From Cruoricaptor ignavus (GTDB taxonomy: Bacteria > Bacteroidota > Bacteroidia > Flavobacteriales > Weeksellaceae), in NCBI RefSeq assembly GCF_900141665.1, contig NZ_FQYI01000005.1:114944-178943 (forward strand): a DNA stretch of 64,000 nucleotides. Reading direction: 5' to 3'. Both the position numbers and the translations under genes were made by a program. Below, one piece after another: positions 28,021 through 38,075 of this stretch (positions are counted from its first letter, which is position 1; each line of letters begins with the position of its first letter). The notes beneath the pieces were generated by a model that did no database searches, had not been told where the DNA came from, and saw only the letters and a list, made by a program, of their open reading frames with translations.

Positions 28021-28028
28021 TATTTTTG
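28021..28028 (+). promoter_or_regulatory. -7 box of lipB
   Basis: TATTTTTG, 10 bp before the ATG at 28039, divergent from the GHL10 gene promoter (27993-28000, minus strand). Confidence 0.5.
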
Positions 28029-28038
28029 TTTAAATTTT

Positions 28039-28764
28039 ATGATGAAAATTCAGCAGAACAAGCGTATCCGGTTTGAAGATTTAGGGCTGATGAACTACGA
28101 TGAAGCCTTTGCCCATCAGGAAAAACTGATGCAGCACATCATTGCGCAAAAAATTGCCAACCGTGAAAATCCCGGTAATTTCCAACCTACGGAAAACCAC
28201 CTGCTTTTTGTAGAGCACCCACACACCTACACCTTGGGAAAGAGCGGCCACGAAGAAAATATGCTTGCCAATCCGGAAAAATTGCGCGAGATAAACGCCG
28301 TTTACACCAAGACGAACCGTGGCGGCGATATTACCTACCACGGTTTTGGGCAAATCGTGGGCTACCCTATTTTGGATTTGGAAAATTTCCGGACGGATAT
28401 CCACCTTTACATGCGAAATCTTGAAGAAGTCATCATCCGGAGCATCGCAGAATTCGGCCTGAAAGGTGAGAGAAGTTCCGGTGAAACGGGTGTTTGGCTG
28501 GATGTTGGGAAGCCCTTTGCACGGAAGATTTGTGCGATGGGTGTGAAGGCTTCACGATGGGTCACGATGCATGGTTTTGCGCTGAATGTAAATACGGACA
28601 TGCGCTATTTTGAGTACATCGTTCCGTGTGGAATCAGGGATAAACAGGTGACTTCGCTTCAGCGTGAACTGGAGCGCGAACTTTCACCGGAAGAAGTGCA
28701 GAGGGTGAAAAATTTAATCGTAGAAAATTTCGCGGAAGTGTTTGAATGTGTAATAGATGATTGA
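28039..28764 (+). CDS. lipB: Lipoyl(octanoyl) transferase LipB
   Basis: LipB moves the octanoyl group from acyl carrier protein to the lipoyl domains of 2-oxoacid dehydrogenases and GcvH. The 241-residue protein shows RGGDITYHGFGQIVGYPIL and the catalytic lysine in ICAMGVKASRWVTMHGFALN, with the thiol in VPCGIRDKQVTSL. The next gene encodes a lipoyl-domain E2 protein, a likely substrate, and the two genes face the same way, though the E2 has its own -7 box. Confidence 0.95.
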   Translation: MMKIQQNKRIRFEDLGLMNYDEAFAHQEKLMQHIIAQKIANRENPGNFQPTENHLLFVEHPHTYTLGKSGHEENMLANPEKLREINAVYTKTNRGGDITYHGFGQIVGYPILDLENFRTDIHLYMRNLEEVIIRSIAEFGLKGERSSGETGVWLDVGKPFARKICAMGVKASRWVTMHGFALNVNTDMRYFEYIVPCGIRDKQVTSLQRELERELSPEEVQRVKNLIVENFAEVFECVIDD

Positions 28765-28799
28765 TAGGCCGGCTTCTTACTTAATTATCAATTATATCC

Positions 28800-28807
28800 T
28801 ATCTTTG
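28800..28807 (+). promoter_or_regulatory. -7 box of the E2 gene
   Basis: TATCTTTG, 19 bp before the ATG at 28827. Confidence 0.55.
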
Positions 28808-28826
28808 TAAAAATCAAAACAAATTT

Positions 28827-30182
28827 ATGGCTGAATATAAACTGCTGCTGCCTTCGATGGGCGAAGGCGTGATGGAAGCTACCATTATTTCATGGCTTTT
28901 TAATGAGGGCGATTCTGTGAATGAGGATGATTCCGTAGTGGAAATCGCTACCGATAAAGTGGATAGCGATGTGCCTACGCCGGTTTCCGGAAAAATCGTG
29001 AAAATCCTGAAACAGAAGGATGAGGTGGCGAAAGTTGGCGAGGCAATCGCCATTCTGGAAATTGCCGGCGAAGGCTCTGCAGATGTGCAGGAACAGCAGC
29101 AGGAACCGAAGTCCGCGGAAGAAGTGCGTACCGATATTCCGCAGATTTCTCAGGAAGAAATCAGCGAATTGGAAAAGCCGCTGAAAGATGCCGAGCAAGT
29201 TTCCGCACAGAATCCATTTGCCCAAATTTCCGGCGAGAGATACCTTTCTCCTTTGGTAAAATCCATCGTGCAGGAAGAAAATATTTCCGAAGCGGAACTG
29301 CAGACCATCAAAGGTTCCGGGCTGGAAGGCAGAATCACGAAGGAAGATATTTTGAACTTCCTTGAAAACCGCGGGAAATCTCAGCCGCAAACTGAGCCGC
29401 AGCAACCGCAAACCGCACAGCCTGCCGCTGCTAAGCCTGTGGAAATACCTGCCGCAACAATCCCAACCTACGATGGCGACGAAATCATCCAGATGGACAG
29501 GGTGCGGAAGATCATCGCCGATGCTATGGTGAATTCCAAGCGCACATCGCCTCATGTAACATCCTTCATCGAAACGGATGTAACGAATGTGGTGAAATGG
29601 CGCAATAAAAATAAGGCACCGTTTGAAAAGCGCGAAGGTGGAAAGCTCACCTTTATGCCTATTTTCGTGAAGGCTGTGGTAAAGGCCATTCAGGATTATC
29701 CGATGATCAATGTATCTGTGGACGGCGATAAAATCATCAAGCGGAAAAACATCAACATCGGTATGGCAACGGCTCTGCCGGACGGCAACCTGATTGTGCC
29801 AGTCATCAAAAATGCCGATCAGCTTTCGCTTTCAGGGCTGGCAAAAGCCATCAACGATTTGGCGGAAAGAGCGCGCAGCAAAAAGCTGAAGCCGGAAGAT
29901 ACGCAGGGTGCCACCTACACGATTTCCAATGTGGGAACCTTCGGGAACCTGATGGGCACGCCTATTATTCCGCAGCCACAGGTTGCGATATTGGCAATTG
30001 GCGCCATCGTGAAAAAGCCTGCCGTGGTAGAGACGCCGGACGGCGATATGATAGGCATCCGCCATCTGATGTTTATGTCGCACTCTTACGATCATCGCGT
30101 AGTGGACGGCTCTTTGGGCGGGATGTTCCTGAAGAAAGTTCACGATTACCTGGAGGCCTGGGATCAGAATTTGGATATTTAA
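28827..30182 (+). CDS. 2-oxoacid dehydrogenase E2 component (dihydrolipoamide acyltransferase)
   Basis: This 451-residue E2 has one lipoyl domain (residues 1-80) with the lipoylated lysine in EIATDKVDSDVPTPVSGK, an acidic linker and a peripheral-subunit-binding domain (residues 130-175, YLSPLVKSIVQEENISEAEL). A Q/P/A-rich linker and the acyltransferase domain follow, with the catalytic motif SYDHRVVDGSLGGMFL near the C-terminus. The DSDVP form of the lipoyl motif and the single lipoyl domain suggest the branched-chain 2-oxoacid (or a generic) complex rather than pyruvate dehydrogenase. E1 and E3 genes are not adjacent. The upstream lipB product could modify it. Confidence 0.9.
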   Translation: MAEYKLLLPSMGEGVMEATIISWLFNEGDSVNEDDSVVEIATDKVDSDVPTPVSGKIVKILKQKDEVAKVGEAIAILEIAGEGSADVQEQQQEPKSAEEVRTDIPQISQEEISELEKPLKDAEQVSAQNPFAQISGERYLSPLVKSIVQEENISEAELQTIKGSGLEGRITKEDILNFLENRGKSQPQTEPQQPQTAQPAAAKPVEIPAATIPTYDGDEIIQMDRVRKIIADAMVNSKRTSPHVTSFIETDVTNVVKWRNKNKAPFEKREGGKLTFMPIFVKAVVKAIQDYPMINVSVDGDKIIKRKNINIGMATALPDGNLIVPVIKNADQLSLSGLAKAINDLAERARSKKLKPEDTQGATYTISNVGTFGNLMGTPIIPQPQVAILAIGAIVKKPAVVETPDGDMIGIRHLMFMSHSYDHRVVDGSLGGMFLKKVHDYLEAWDQNLDI

Positions 30183-30220
30183 AAATGGTCTCTTAAAATC
30201 GTTTAAAAGACCATTTTATT
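30181..30220. terminator. Bidirectional terminator between E2 gene and typA
   Basis: AAAATGGTCT pairs with AGACCATTTT, with further A/T pairing inside, and A- and T-runs on both sides. It serves both converging genes. Confidence 0.85.
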
Positions 30221-30222
30221 TC

Positions 30223-32025
30223 TTAAGATTTCGCACTGCGCTCCACCCTCTTTCTCTCCTCTTCGGAAAGGATTTTCTTTCGCATTCTGATGAAATTCGG
30301 CGTTACTTCTATCGCTTCATCCGCCTGGATATATTCCATACATTCCTCCAGGGAAAACTCCACTTTTGGCGCTATGCTGCCGTCCTTGTCCTTCCCTGCA
30401 GCTCGCATATTATTCAGCTGCTTGCCTTCCACAATGTTCACCACCAGATCGCCGGGCTTATTCTGCTCGCCAACAATCATTCCTGCGTAAACTTCCTCGC
30501 CAGGATCTACGAAAAAGCGGCCTCTGTCCTGAAGTTTTTCAATGGAATAGGCGGTAGATTGTCCCTGATTTTTTGCAACCAAAACGCCGTTGTTTCTCCC
30601 CGGAATATTGCCCTTGAAAGGCTTGTACTCAGAGAAGCGGTGCGCCATAATGGCTTCGCCGGCTGTTGCTGTGAGCATTTGTGAGCGCAGCCCGATTAAT
30701 CCGCGGGACGGAATTTCAAACTCCATATGCTGCATTTCGCCCTTGGTTTCCATTATGAGCAAATCGCCTTTGCGCTGCGTGGCAAGGTCGATAACGCGGG
30801 ATGCAAATTCTTCCGGCACATCTACCACCATCATTTCGTACGGTTCCATTTTCTCACCGTCAATTTCGCGCAAGATTACTTGTGGTTGCCCTATTGTCAT
30901 CTCGTAGCCTTCCCTCCTCATCGTCTCGATAAGCACGGAAAGGTGCAGAATTCCTCTGCCGAAAACCAAGAAGGTATTAGCATCATCGGTTGGTTGAACT
31001 CTCAGTGCCAGGTTTTTCTCCAGCTCTTTCTCCAGCCTGTCTTTTAAATGATTGGAAGTCACATACTTACCATCTTTCCCAAAGAAAGGCGAATTATTGA
31101 TGGAAAAAGTCATATTAAGCGTAGGCTCGTCGATTTCAGTTCTTGGTAAGGGCTCTGGATTTTCCAGATCGACAAAGGAATCGCCAATTTGGAACGCATC
31201 GAAGCCTACAACTGCGCAAATGTCTCCTGCCTGAACTTCCTGCACTTTTTTCTTGCCAAGGCCTTCAAATTCATAAAGCTCCTTCACCTTGCCCTTCACG
31301 GTTTTCTCTTCCTGTGCAAGGCCAATCCACTCCCCTTCTTTTAGCGAGCCTCTTGTAATTTTGCCGATGGCAATTCTCCCTAAAAACGATGAATAATCCA
31401 ACGAAGTAATCTGCATTTGCAGGCTGCCTTCTTCCACTTTTGGCGCGGGAACATATTGCAGAATGCCGTCAAGAAGCGGCGTGATATCGTTTGCAGGCTC
31501 CAGGCTTGTATTGAACCAGCCCTGCTTTGATGAGCCGTAGAAAGTCGGGAAATCCAGCTGTTCTTCCGTGGCATCCAGGTTGAAGAAAAGGTCAAAAACC
31601 TGGTCGTGCACTTCTTCCGGCCTGCAGTTCGGCTTATCCACTTTGTTGATGACTACTATTGGTTTCAGGCCAAGCTGGAGGGCCTTGTGCAGCACGAATC
31701 TTGTTTGCGGCATCGGCCCTTCGAAGGCATCCACCAGCAGAATTACGCCGTCTGCCATTTTCAGAACGCGCTCTACTTCTCCGCCGAAATCGGCGTGGCC
31801 AGGTGTATCAATCACATTGATTTTCACACCTTTATATGTTACCGCAATATTTTTTGAAAGAATGGTAATGCCGCGCTCACGCTCCAAATCGTTATTATCC
31901 ATAATGAGCTCCCCGCTTTCCTGATTTTCGCGAAAAACACTCGTAGCGTGAATTATCTTATCCACCAATGTTGTTTTCCCGTGGTCCACATGGGCAATGA
32001 TGGCGATGTTCCTGATGTTCTGCAT
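30223..32025 (-). CDS. typA: Translational GTPase TypA/BipA
   Basis: TypA is a ribosome-binding GTPase that supports ribosome assembly and stress growth. The 600-residue protein has G1 IAHVDHGKTTLVDKIIHAT, G2 around ERERGITILSKN, G3 VIDTPGHADFGGEVERVL and G4 VVINKVDKPNCRPEEV. The elongation-factor-like domains II, III and V and the C-terminal BipA-specific domain follow (NNGVLVAKNQGQSTAYSIEK, VTPNFIRMRKKILSEEERKR). Length is normal. It is transcribed alone. Confidence 0.96.
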   Translation of the reverse strand: MQNIRNIAIIAHVDHGKTTLVDKIIHATSVFRENQESGELIMDNNDLERERGITILSKNIAVTYKGVKINVIDTPGHADFGGEVERVLKMADGVILLVDAFEGPMPQTRFVLHKALQLGLKPIVVINKVDKPNCRPEEVHDQVFDLFFNLDATEEQLDFPTFYGSSKQGWFNTSLEPANDITPLLDGILQYVPAPKVEEGSLQMQITSLDYSSFLGRIAIGKITRGSLKEGEWIGLAQEEKTVKGKVKELYEFEGLGKKKVQEVQAGDICAVVGFDAFQIGDSFVDLENPEPLPRTEIDEPTLNMTFSINNSPFFGKDGKYVTSNHLKDRLEKELEKNLALRVQPTDDANTFLVFGRGILHLSVLIETMRREGYEMTIGQPQVILREIDGEKMEPYEMMVVDVPEEFASRVIDLATQRKGDLLIMETKGEMQHMEFEIPSRGLIGLRSQMLTATAGEAIMAHRFSEYKPFKGNIPGRNNGVLVAKNQGQSTAYSIEKLQDRGRFFVDPGEEVYAGMIVGEQNKPGDLVVNIVEGKQLNNMRAAGKDKDGSIAPKVEFSLEECMEYIQADEAIEVTPNFIRMRKKILSEEERKRVERSAKS

Positions 32026-32061
32026 AAAAATTTTTTAACGGCGCAAAAGTAATTAAAAATA

Positions 32062-32090
32062 AAAATTCCCGGGCAATCCGCCGGGAATTT
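32062..32090 (-). terminator. Terminator of the general stress protein gene
   Basis: AAATTCCCGG/CCGGGAATTT stem with an 8-base loop; on the minus strand it is followed by a T-rich tail. Confidence 0.85.
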
Positions 32091-32112
32091 CATCCTAATT
32101 TTTGTAGGTGGT

Positions 32113-32634
32113 TTATCTTGCAGAGTACCACTCATCATAGGTTTCTCTAGCATCATCGGCATTCTTCGGCCTGTAGCCAAGGTAAATACCGCCATCTTTG
32201 ATGTCGCTTTCGTAGCGCTTCGCTTCCTCTTCCGGAACGCCCATACCCGTAAGCGCGCCGATAAGGCCACCAGCGGCAGCACCTGTACCTGCACCTGCAA
32301 GACCTGCTGCAAGGGGTCCCGCTACGATGAGGCCTACACCCGGAAGAAGTACATTAGTGCCGATAGCTGCAATCGCACCTACCAAGGCGCCGATAGAGCC
32401 ACCAATAAGGGAGCCTTTGCCCGCATTCTCCGCTACTTTATCACCAAGTTGCGAGTCTATATCAGAATTTGTATAATATTTATCCCTGGTAGCATCGGAC
32501 ATCATTACATTCACCTCATCCTCTGTGTATCCTTTTTGTCTCAGGCGGTCATAAGCAGCATCCGCTTCTTCTCTTGTGTTAAATACTCGGGATACATAAT
32601 CTTCTCTGTATTCCGGTCTGTAATCTGTAGCCAT
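32113..32634 (-). CDS. General stress protein-like, glycine-zipper protein
   Basis: The 173-residue protein starts with a small alpha/beta domain of the general-stress-protein 17M (YflT-like) kind: VSRVFNTREEADAAYDRLRQKGYTEDEVNVMMS. Two or three glycine- and alanine-rich hydrophobic stretches (IGGSIGALVGAIAAIG, AGLAGAGTGAAAGGLIGALTG) form a glycine-zipper-like segment that may insert into a membrane. The end returns to the stress-domain pattern GGIYLGYRPKNADDARETYDEW. Such proteins are induced by osmotic or general stress in other bacteria; that role is inferred here. It is monocistronic with a good terminator. Confidence 0.75.
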   Translation of the reverse strand: MATDYRPEYREDYVSRVFNTREEADAAYDRLRQKGYTEDEVNVMMSDATRDKYYTNSDIDSQLGDKVAENAGKGSLIGGSIGALVGAIAAIGTNVLLPGVGLIVAGPLAAGLAGAGTGAAAGGLIGALTGMGVPEEEAKRYESDIKDGGIYLGYRPKNADDARETYDEWYSAR

Positions 32635-32757
32635 AATTTATATCTTTAATTTGATTAAACTTCTAAAAAAGATGCAATAGTGGTGCCGAGATTCCCCTTG
32701 CGTAGCATTTTAACTTTTTTTAACAATTCTTTTTTGTAATGAATTTTTTTAAAAAAA

Positions 32758-32787
32758 TTGGATATTTAAAAATAAGTTGTATCTTTG
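32758..32787 (+). promoter_or_regulatory. Consensus -33/-7 promoter of the initiator tRNA gene
   Basis: TTG at 32758-32760 and TATCTTTG at 32780-32787 are separated by 19 bp. The tRNA begins 12 bp after the box. Confidence 0.75.
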
Positions 32788-32798
32788 CAGTTCAAAAC

Positions 32799-32871
<73 letters not shown>

Positions 32872-32881
32872 CAAAGTGGAA

Positions 32882-32920
32882 AAATCAGTTGTTGGAAAGC
32901 CGGTAACTGATTTTTTTTAT
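32882..32920 (+). terminator. Terminator after the initiator tRNA
   Basis: AAATCAGTT/AACTGATTT stem with a 14-base loop followed by eight T. Confidence 0.82.
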
Positions 32921-33045
32921 TTTTTAGGAAATTCATCCATTCCTAACCTAATCATCCCGATGCAACTTTAGAAAACTTTTCTCCAAATTTTTAAAGGATA
33001 CAATCCGAATTTTTTGCCGGGCTTCCAAAATCTTCCCTGAATTTC

Positions 33046-33053
33046 TATCTTTG
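33046..33053 (+). promoter_or_regulatory. -7 box of the tamB-tamL operon
   Basis: TATCTTTG. It covers the possible TTG start at 33051, so translation of tamB should begin downstream. Confidence 0.55.
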
Positions 33054-33068
33054 CGGAAATTCACAGTT

Positions 33069-36000
33069 TTGAAGGCACGCCTTTTAAAGATACTTCGCGT
33101 TTTGGCCATCATCCTGCTCAGCGTTCTGGCGCTGGTCTTCATCCTGATTGGTGCGGTGCAGATGCCTGGCGTTCAGAATGCGCTTAAAAATAAACTCGTT
33201 AATTACCTAGAAGAAAAGGTAAAAACGAATGTTGAGCTGGAAAGGCTAGCCATAAAATTCCCCAACAGCCTGGTGATGGAAAACCTGTACCTGCAGGGCC
33301 AGGATGTGGATACGCTGCTATTCGCCAAAAAATTCGATGTAGGGCTGGATATTCCTGCGCTGCTGCGGAACGAAGCGAAGCTGACTTCCATTGATCTGGA
33401 AAAAATCCGTGCCAATGTTGTGCGCCGAGAAGATGGTAGTTTCAACTTCGATTATTTCGTGGATGCCTTTACCAACAAGGAAGAGAAAAGCTCCGAAAGC
33501 AAGCCGTTCATTCTCTCGCTCGACAAAATTAAGCTGCAGGATATAGGCGTAAGTTTCCGCGATGAACAGGCGAGAAACGATATGAATGTGCGCTTCCGCT
33601 ACTTCGATACAAGGGTGAAGAAGTTCGACATTGACCAGAATACCTATGCGATCGGCGATATTGTGATGGATGGGCTGAAATTTCGGCTGAAGCAGGATTT
33701 GCTGGAAGAAGTGGCGGAAAAAGCCGATGAAAAGGTGGATTCCCTTCGTGAGAAAAAACCGATGAGGCTGGATTTGGCCGGGATAAAGTTCACGAATTTC
33801 GATATTGATTTTCAGGATGAAAATTCACGGATGAATTCCAAAATCTTGTTCAGAGAGCTGAATACGAAGGTTAAGAAAATCGATATTGAGCGCAACGATT
33901 ATGAAATTCCGCACCTTTTGCTTTCCGGTGCCAATATCGATTTGAACCTCTACACACCGCCAACCAACGGAAGCGCCGACCCTGAAGCGAAAAACGACCG
34001 CGGTAACCCGATGACCTTAGTTTTAGGCAAAGGAAAGCTGCAAGATGTGAAGCTGCGCTACAACAATACGGCTGTTGGAAGGCAGGCAGGTTTAGACCCT
34101 AATCATTTGGATGTCAGCAAGTTAAACCTGGAATTATGGAATTTCAAAATGAACGAAGGTCAGTTTGCAGGCACGATAAATTCTGCGGAAATTCAGGAAA
34201 AAAGCGGGTTGAACATTCAAAAGCTGCATACTGATTTTCTGTATGCCGAAAAGCAGGCGTACCTAAAATCTCTGCTGCTGCAAACGCCGAAAACCTTGCT
34301 GCGCGATGAAATTATCTTGGATTACAATTCCATCCAGGAACTCAGCCAAAACCCTGGAAATGTGAAGGTTGCGGCGAACATCCGCAATTCAAAAATTGCA
34401 TTTTCGGATATTTTGAATCTGGTGCCAAGTTTGCAGAAAACCGCGCCGTTCAACACCTACCCAAATGCTGTGATGAATCTGGATACCGGGATTTTCGGCA
34501 GGCTGGATGATTTGCAGATTAACCGTTTTAGATTGACAGGGATTGACAAAACCGTGGTGCTGGCTTCCGGAAAAATCCAGAATGCGGTGAGCAACCCGGA
34601 CAACCTGTTTTTCGACCTGAACATCCGAGAGCTTTCGAGCGAGGGGAAAACGATTTACAAGCTGGTTCCGAAGGGCACGATTCCGCAGAACATCAGTCTT
34701 CCGGCGGCGTTTACAATTCGCGGAACGGCGAAAGGTTTTGCCAATAACCTGGCGGCAAATCTCAGCCTGAATTCTACCGCTGGAAATGCGAAGATAAATG
34801 CACGGGCAGATTTACGCAGAAAAGGTGCGGAACTTTACGATGTAGCCGCAGAGCTTGACAGGCTGAACATCGGGAAAATCATCCAAAACAATCAGCTGGG
34901 ATTGGTGAGCGGAAAAGTGATTGCAAAAGGCCAAAACTTTGATGTGATGAAAGGTACGGCGCAAATTTCCGGCAATCTTTCAGCGTTTGATTTCAACGGC
35001 TACCGTTATCAAAATGTTCGGCTGGATGGGAAACTGAACCACGGCAATTACCGCCTGAACCTGGATTCAAAAGATGCGAATGCCAACCTGAAACTTGTGG
35101 CAAGCGGAATGCTGCGCGACAATAATCCTACGATAAAAATGCAGGGCGACCTGAAAAATGTGGACCTTTACAAACTTGGTTTTTACAAGGAAGCCCTGGC
35201 GCTAAAAGGCTCACTTTCAGCGGATTTCACGAACATTAACCCTGATTTTCTGAATGGTGGCCTGCTCATTGATCAGCTGCAGATTACGGATAAAAACGGC
35301 GTGTATCCTTTGCAAGAAATTCGTTTGACGGCGGTTTCCAACAATGAAAAAAACAGCCTGCAACTCACTTCGCAAATTGCCGATGTGGATCTGGAAGGAA
35401 GGTATAAACTCACGGAAATTGGCGATGCACTGATGCAGACCGTGAATGAATATTACCAGATTTCTGCGCCGAAGAAGAAGATTTCGCCGGGACAATATTT
35501 CGATTTCTCGGCAAAAATCAAGGATGATGATTTAATCCGGAAATTCGTGCCAGAGCTTAAATCCTTTGAAACCATTGCGCTGGACGGAAATTTTGCAGCA
35601 GACAGGAAATCATTAGCGATCAATGCTAAAATTCCACAGTTGCAGTACGGCGAAAACCATATTGAAAATGCGGCACTCAGCGTTCGCAACGAAGGCCCTG
35701 CCCTACTCTACAGCCTGAATGCCGAGGAACTGCATAACGAAAATTTGGCGCTGAACAAGGTGAGCATCGATGGTGATGTGCAGGAAAATACCATCACCTA
35801 CAATCTTGCGGCGAAGGACGAGAAAGATGAAACGAGATTTTTGGCGGCTGGAAACCTCAGAAGTTTAGGCGAAATCACGGAAGTTTCGCTGGACGGAAAT
35901 TTAGTGCTAAATTACTCAAAATGGCAGGTAGCTGACGGCAACAAAATCAGCATCGGGAAAAAGGGCATCATTGCAGACCAATTTGTCTTAACGAAAAACG

Positions 36001-38075
36001 ACAGCAGAATTGTCTTACAATCTGAAAATCAAAGTTTTACGAGCCCGCTGAATGTGGAAATCGTGAACTTTAAAATTGACGACATTGCGGAACTTCTTCG
36101 CAAAGATGAACTTCCGGCTTCCGGAACAATCAACGGAACGGCGCAGATTCGTGATTTGATGGGTAAAAACCTGAACCTGAATGCAGACCTGAACATCACA
36201 GACTTGGCGGCGTACGAAAATCCGGTGGGCAATGTACAGGCGAAAATTTCGAACAGCAGCGCTGAAATGCTGAATGCAGACATACGGCTGACTGGCTACG
36301 ACAACGATGTTTCCATCACAGGTACATACAACACGGCGGCTGCGCAATTCAATCTGCTGATGGATATGAAGGCGCTGCAAATGAAGAGTCTGCAGGGCTT
36401 CACGCAGAACCAAATCAAAAATGCGGAAGGCTACCTTTCCGGAAGGCTGGATATTACGGGCAGCACTGAAAAGCCGAGCATTTTGGGCAGCATTAAATTC
36501 AATGATGTTGGGATGGAAATTGCGCAAACCGGCAGTAATCTTCGCAACCTGAACGATGAGCTAAGATTTACAAATACCGGCATTAATTTTAACCGATTCA
36601 GAATTAATGATAAAGATGGTAACGCGCTGGTTATCAATGGTGATGTACTGACTCCGGATTACAAAAGTTTTGCCTTTGATCTGAAAGTCCGTGCGGATGA
36701 ATTCCGTGCGGTAGATTCTGAAAAGGATAATGACAAAATGATGTACGGCCTGCTCATCATTAATGCAGATTTGACGATAGGCGGCAATCTGGATTTGCCA
36801 AAAGTGGACGGTAAGCTGAGCATCACCGATAAAACAGACTATACCTTCGTGCTGCCGCAGAGCAGCCCGGAACTGCAGGATAGAGAAGGCATCGTGGAAT
36901 TTATCCCAAAAGAGCTTTGGGCAGCTACCGATACTGGGCAAAGTGAAGATCCGGCGGAGAAGGAAAGCAGGCTGCGCGGGCTGGATGTAAATGTAAATAT
37001 CGAAATAAAAAGAGAGGCAAAAATATCCCTACTTATTGACAAGGCGAACGGCGATTTCGTGAAACTGCAGGGACAGGGCGACCTCACCGCGGGCGTGGAT
37101 CCATCCGGAAAAACCACGCTGGTGGGAACTTACGATGTGGAAGAAGGCGCCTACGAGATGTCCGTAAGCCTCATCCGGAGGAAATTTGATATTCAAAAAG
37201 GGTCTACCATCATCTGGACGGGCGATCCTATGCTCGCGCAACTGGACATCACGGCCATCTACAGAACGGAGGCGCCTCCGTATGATCTGGTGGAGCAGCA
37301 AATTTCCGGAATGTCCCGAAGTGAGATGAACCAGTATAAACAAAGAATACCATTCAACACCGAACTGAAGCTCACTGGGGAGCTGATGGAGCCTGTCATA
37401 AAATTTGACATCACGATGGATGAGGAGAATAACAGCGTTTCCTCCTCTGTGGTGGATAATACCAAGGCAAGGCTGGAAGAACTCCGCACGGATGAATCGG
37501 AGATGAACAAGCAGGTTTTTGCCCTTCTCCTTCTGAACAGATTTATCGGTGAAAATCCTTTCGACAGTGAGTCGGGAATGTCCGCCGAGATGATGGCAAG
37601 GCAGTCTGTAAGTAAAATCCTCAGCCAGCAGCTGAACAATCTCGCGGGCGACCTGATTCAAGGTGTAGATTTAAACTTCGACCTGGAATCTTCTGAAGAC
37701 TACTCCACGGGTGAAAAAAATACCCGTACAGACCTGAATGTTGGGGTAAGCAAGCGACTGCTGAACGACAGGCTGAAAGTAACGGTGGGAAGCAACTTTG
37801 CGCTGGAAGGACAGGCACGGCAAAACGAGCAGACTACGAACATCGCCGGGGATGTTTCGCTCGATTATCAGCTCTCCCGCGACGGACGATATATGCTGCG
37901 CGCTTTCCGCAAAAACGAATATCAGGTGGCACTGCAGGGGCAGATCGTAGAGACTGGCCTGAGTTTCATCATTACTCTGGATTATAATGAGTTCAAGGAT
38001 ATATTTCAAAAATCAAAGAAAAACAGAGAAAACCGGGAACTAAGCCGGGAAATCCATTTCGATGAAAGTAAATAA
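33069..38075 (+). CDS. tamB: Translocation and assembly module protein TamB
   Basis: TamB-like (AsmA/DUF490) proteins span the periplasm as long beta-groove structures and are linked to outer-membrane assembly and phospholipid transport. The product is about 1668 residues: an N-terminal membrane anchor (LAIILLSVLALVFILIGAVQ), a long repetitive beta-rich body, and the C-terminal DUF490 domain (about residues 1290-1620) with LVGTYDVEEGAYEMSVSL and PFNTELKLTGELMEPVIKFD. I start it at TTG 33069 because the TTG at 33051 lies in the -7 box and no ATG exists before the anchor. The 3' end overlaps tamL by 14 bp. Confidence 0.9.
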   Translation: MKARLLKILRVLAIILLSVLALVFILIGAVQMPGVQNALKNKLVNYLEEKVKTNVELERLAIKFPNSLVMENLYLQGQDVDTLLFAKKFDVGLDIPALLRNEAKLTSIDLEKIRANVVRREDGSFNFDYFVDAFTNKEEKSSESKPFILSLDKIKLQDIGVSFRDEQARNDMNVRFRYFDTRVKKFDIDQNTYAIGDIVMDGLKFRLKQDLLEEVAEKADEKVDSLREKKPMRLDLAGIKFTNFDIDFQDENSRMNSKILFRELNTKVKKIDIERNDYEIPHLLLSGANIDLNLYTPPTNGSADPEAKNDRGNPMTLVLGKGKLQDVKLRYNNTAVGRQAGLDPNHLDVSKLNLELWNFKMNEGQFAGTINSAEIQEKSGLNIQKLHTDFLYAEKQAYLKSLLLQTPKTLLRDEIILDYNSIQELSQNPGNVKVAANIRNSKIAFSDILNLVPSLQKTAPFNTYPNAVMNLDTGIFGRLDDLQINRFRLTGIDKTVVLASGKIQNAVSNPDNLFFDLNIRELSSEGKTIYKLVPKGTIPQNISLPAAFTIRGTAKGFANNLAANLSLNSTAGNAKINARADLRRKGAELYDVAAELDRLNIGKIIQNNQLGLVSGKVIAKGQNFDVMKGTAQISGNLSAFDFNGYRYQNVRLDGKLNHGNYRLNLDSKDANANLKLVASGMLRDNNPTIKMQGDLKNVDLYKLGFYKEALALKGSLSADFTNINPDFLNGGLLIDQLQITDKNGVYPLQEIRLTAVSNNEKNSLQLTSQIADVDLEGRYKLTEIGDALMQTVNEYYQISAPKKKISPGQYFDFSAKIKDDDLIRKFVPELKSFETIALDGNFAADRKSLAINAKIPQLQYGENHIENAALSVRNEGPALLYSLNAEELHNENLALNKVSIDGDVQENTITYNLAAKDEKDETRFLAAGNLRSLGEITEVSLDGNLVLNYSKWQVADGNKISIGKKGIIADQFVLTKNDSRIVLQSENQSFTSPLNVEIVNFKIDDIAELLRKDELPASGTINGTAQIRDLMGKNLNLNADLNITDLAAYENPVGNVQAKISNSSAEMLNADIRLTGYDNDVSITGTYNTAAAQFNLLMDMKALQMKSLQGFTQNQIKNAEGYLSGRLDITGSTEKPSILGSIKFNDVGMEIAQTGSNLRNLNDELRFTNTGINFNRFRINDKDGNALVINGDVLTPDYKSFAFDLKVRADEFRAVDSEKDNDKMMYGLLIINADLTIGGNLDLPKVDGKLSITDKTDYTFVLPQSSPELQDREGIVEFIPKELWAATDTGQSEDPAEKESRLRGLDVNVNIEIKREAKISLLIDKANGDFVKLQGQGDLTAGVDPSGKTTLVGTYDVEEGAYEMSVSLIRRKFDIQKGSTIIWTGDPMLAQLDITAIYRTEAPPYDLVEQQISGMSRSEMNQYKQRIPFNTELKLTGELMEPVIKFDITMDEENNSVSSSVVDNTKARLEELRTDESEMNKQVFALLLLNRFIGENPFDSESGMSAEMMARQSVSKILSQQLNNLAGDLIQGVDLNFDLESSEDYSTGEKNTRTDLNVGVSKRLLNDRLKVTVGSNFALEGQARQNEQTTNIAGDVSLDYQLSRDGRYMLRAFRKNEYQVALQGQIVETGLSFIITLDYNEFKDIFQKSKKNRENRELSREIHFDESK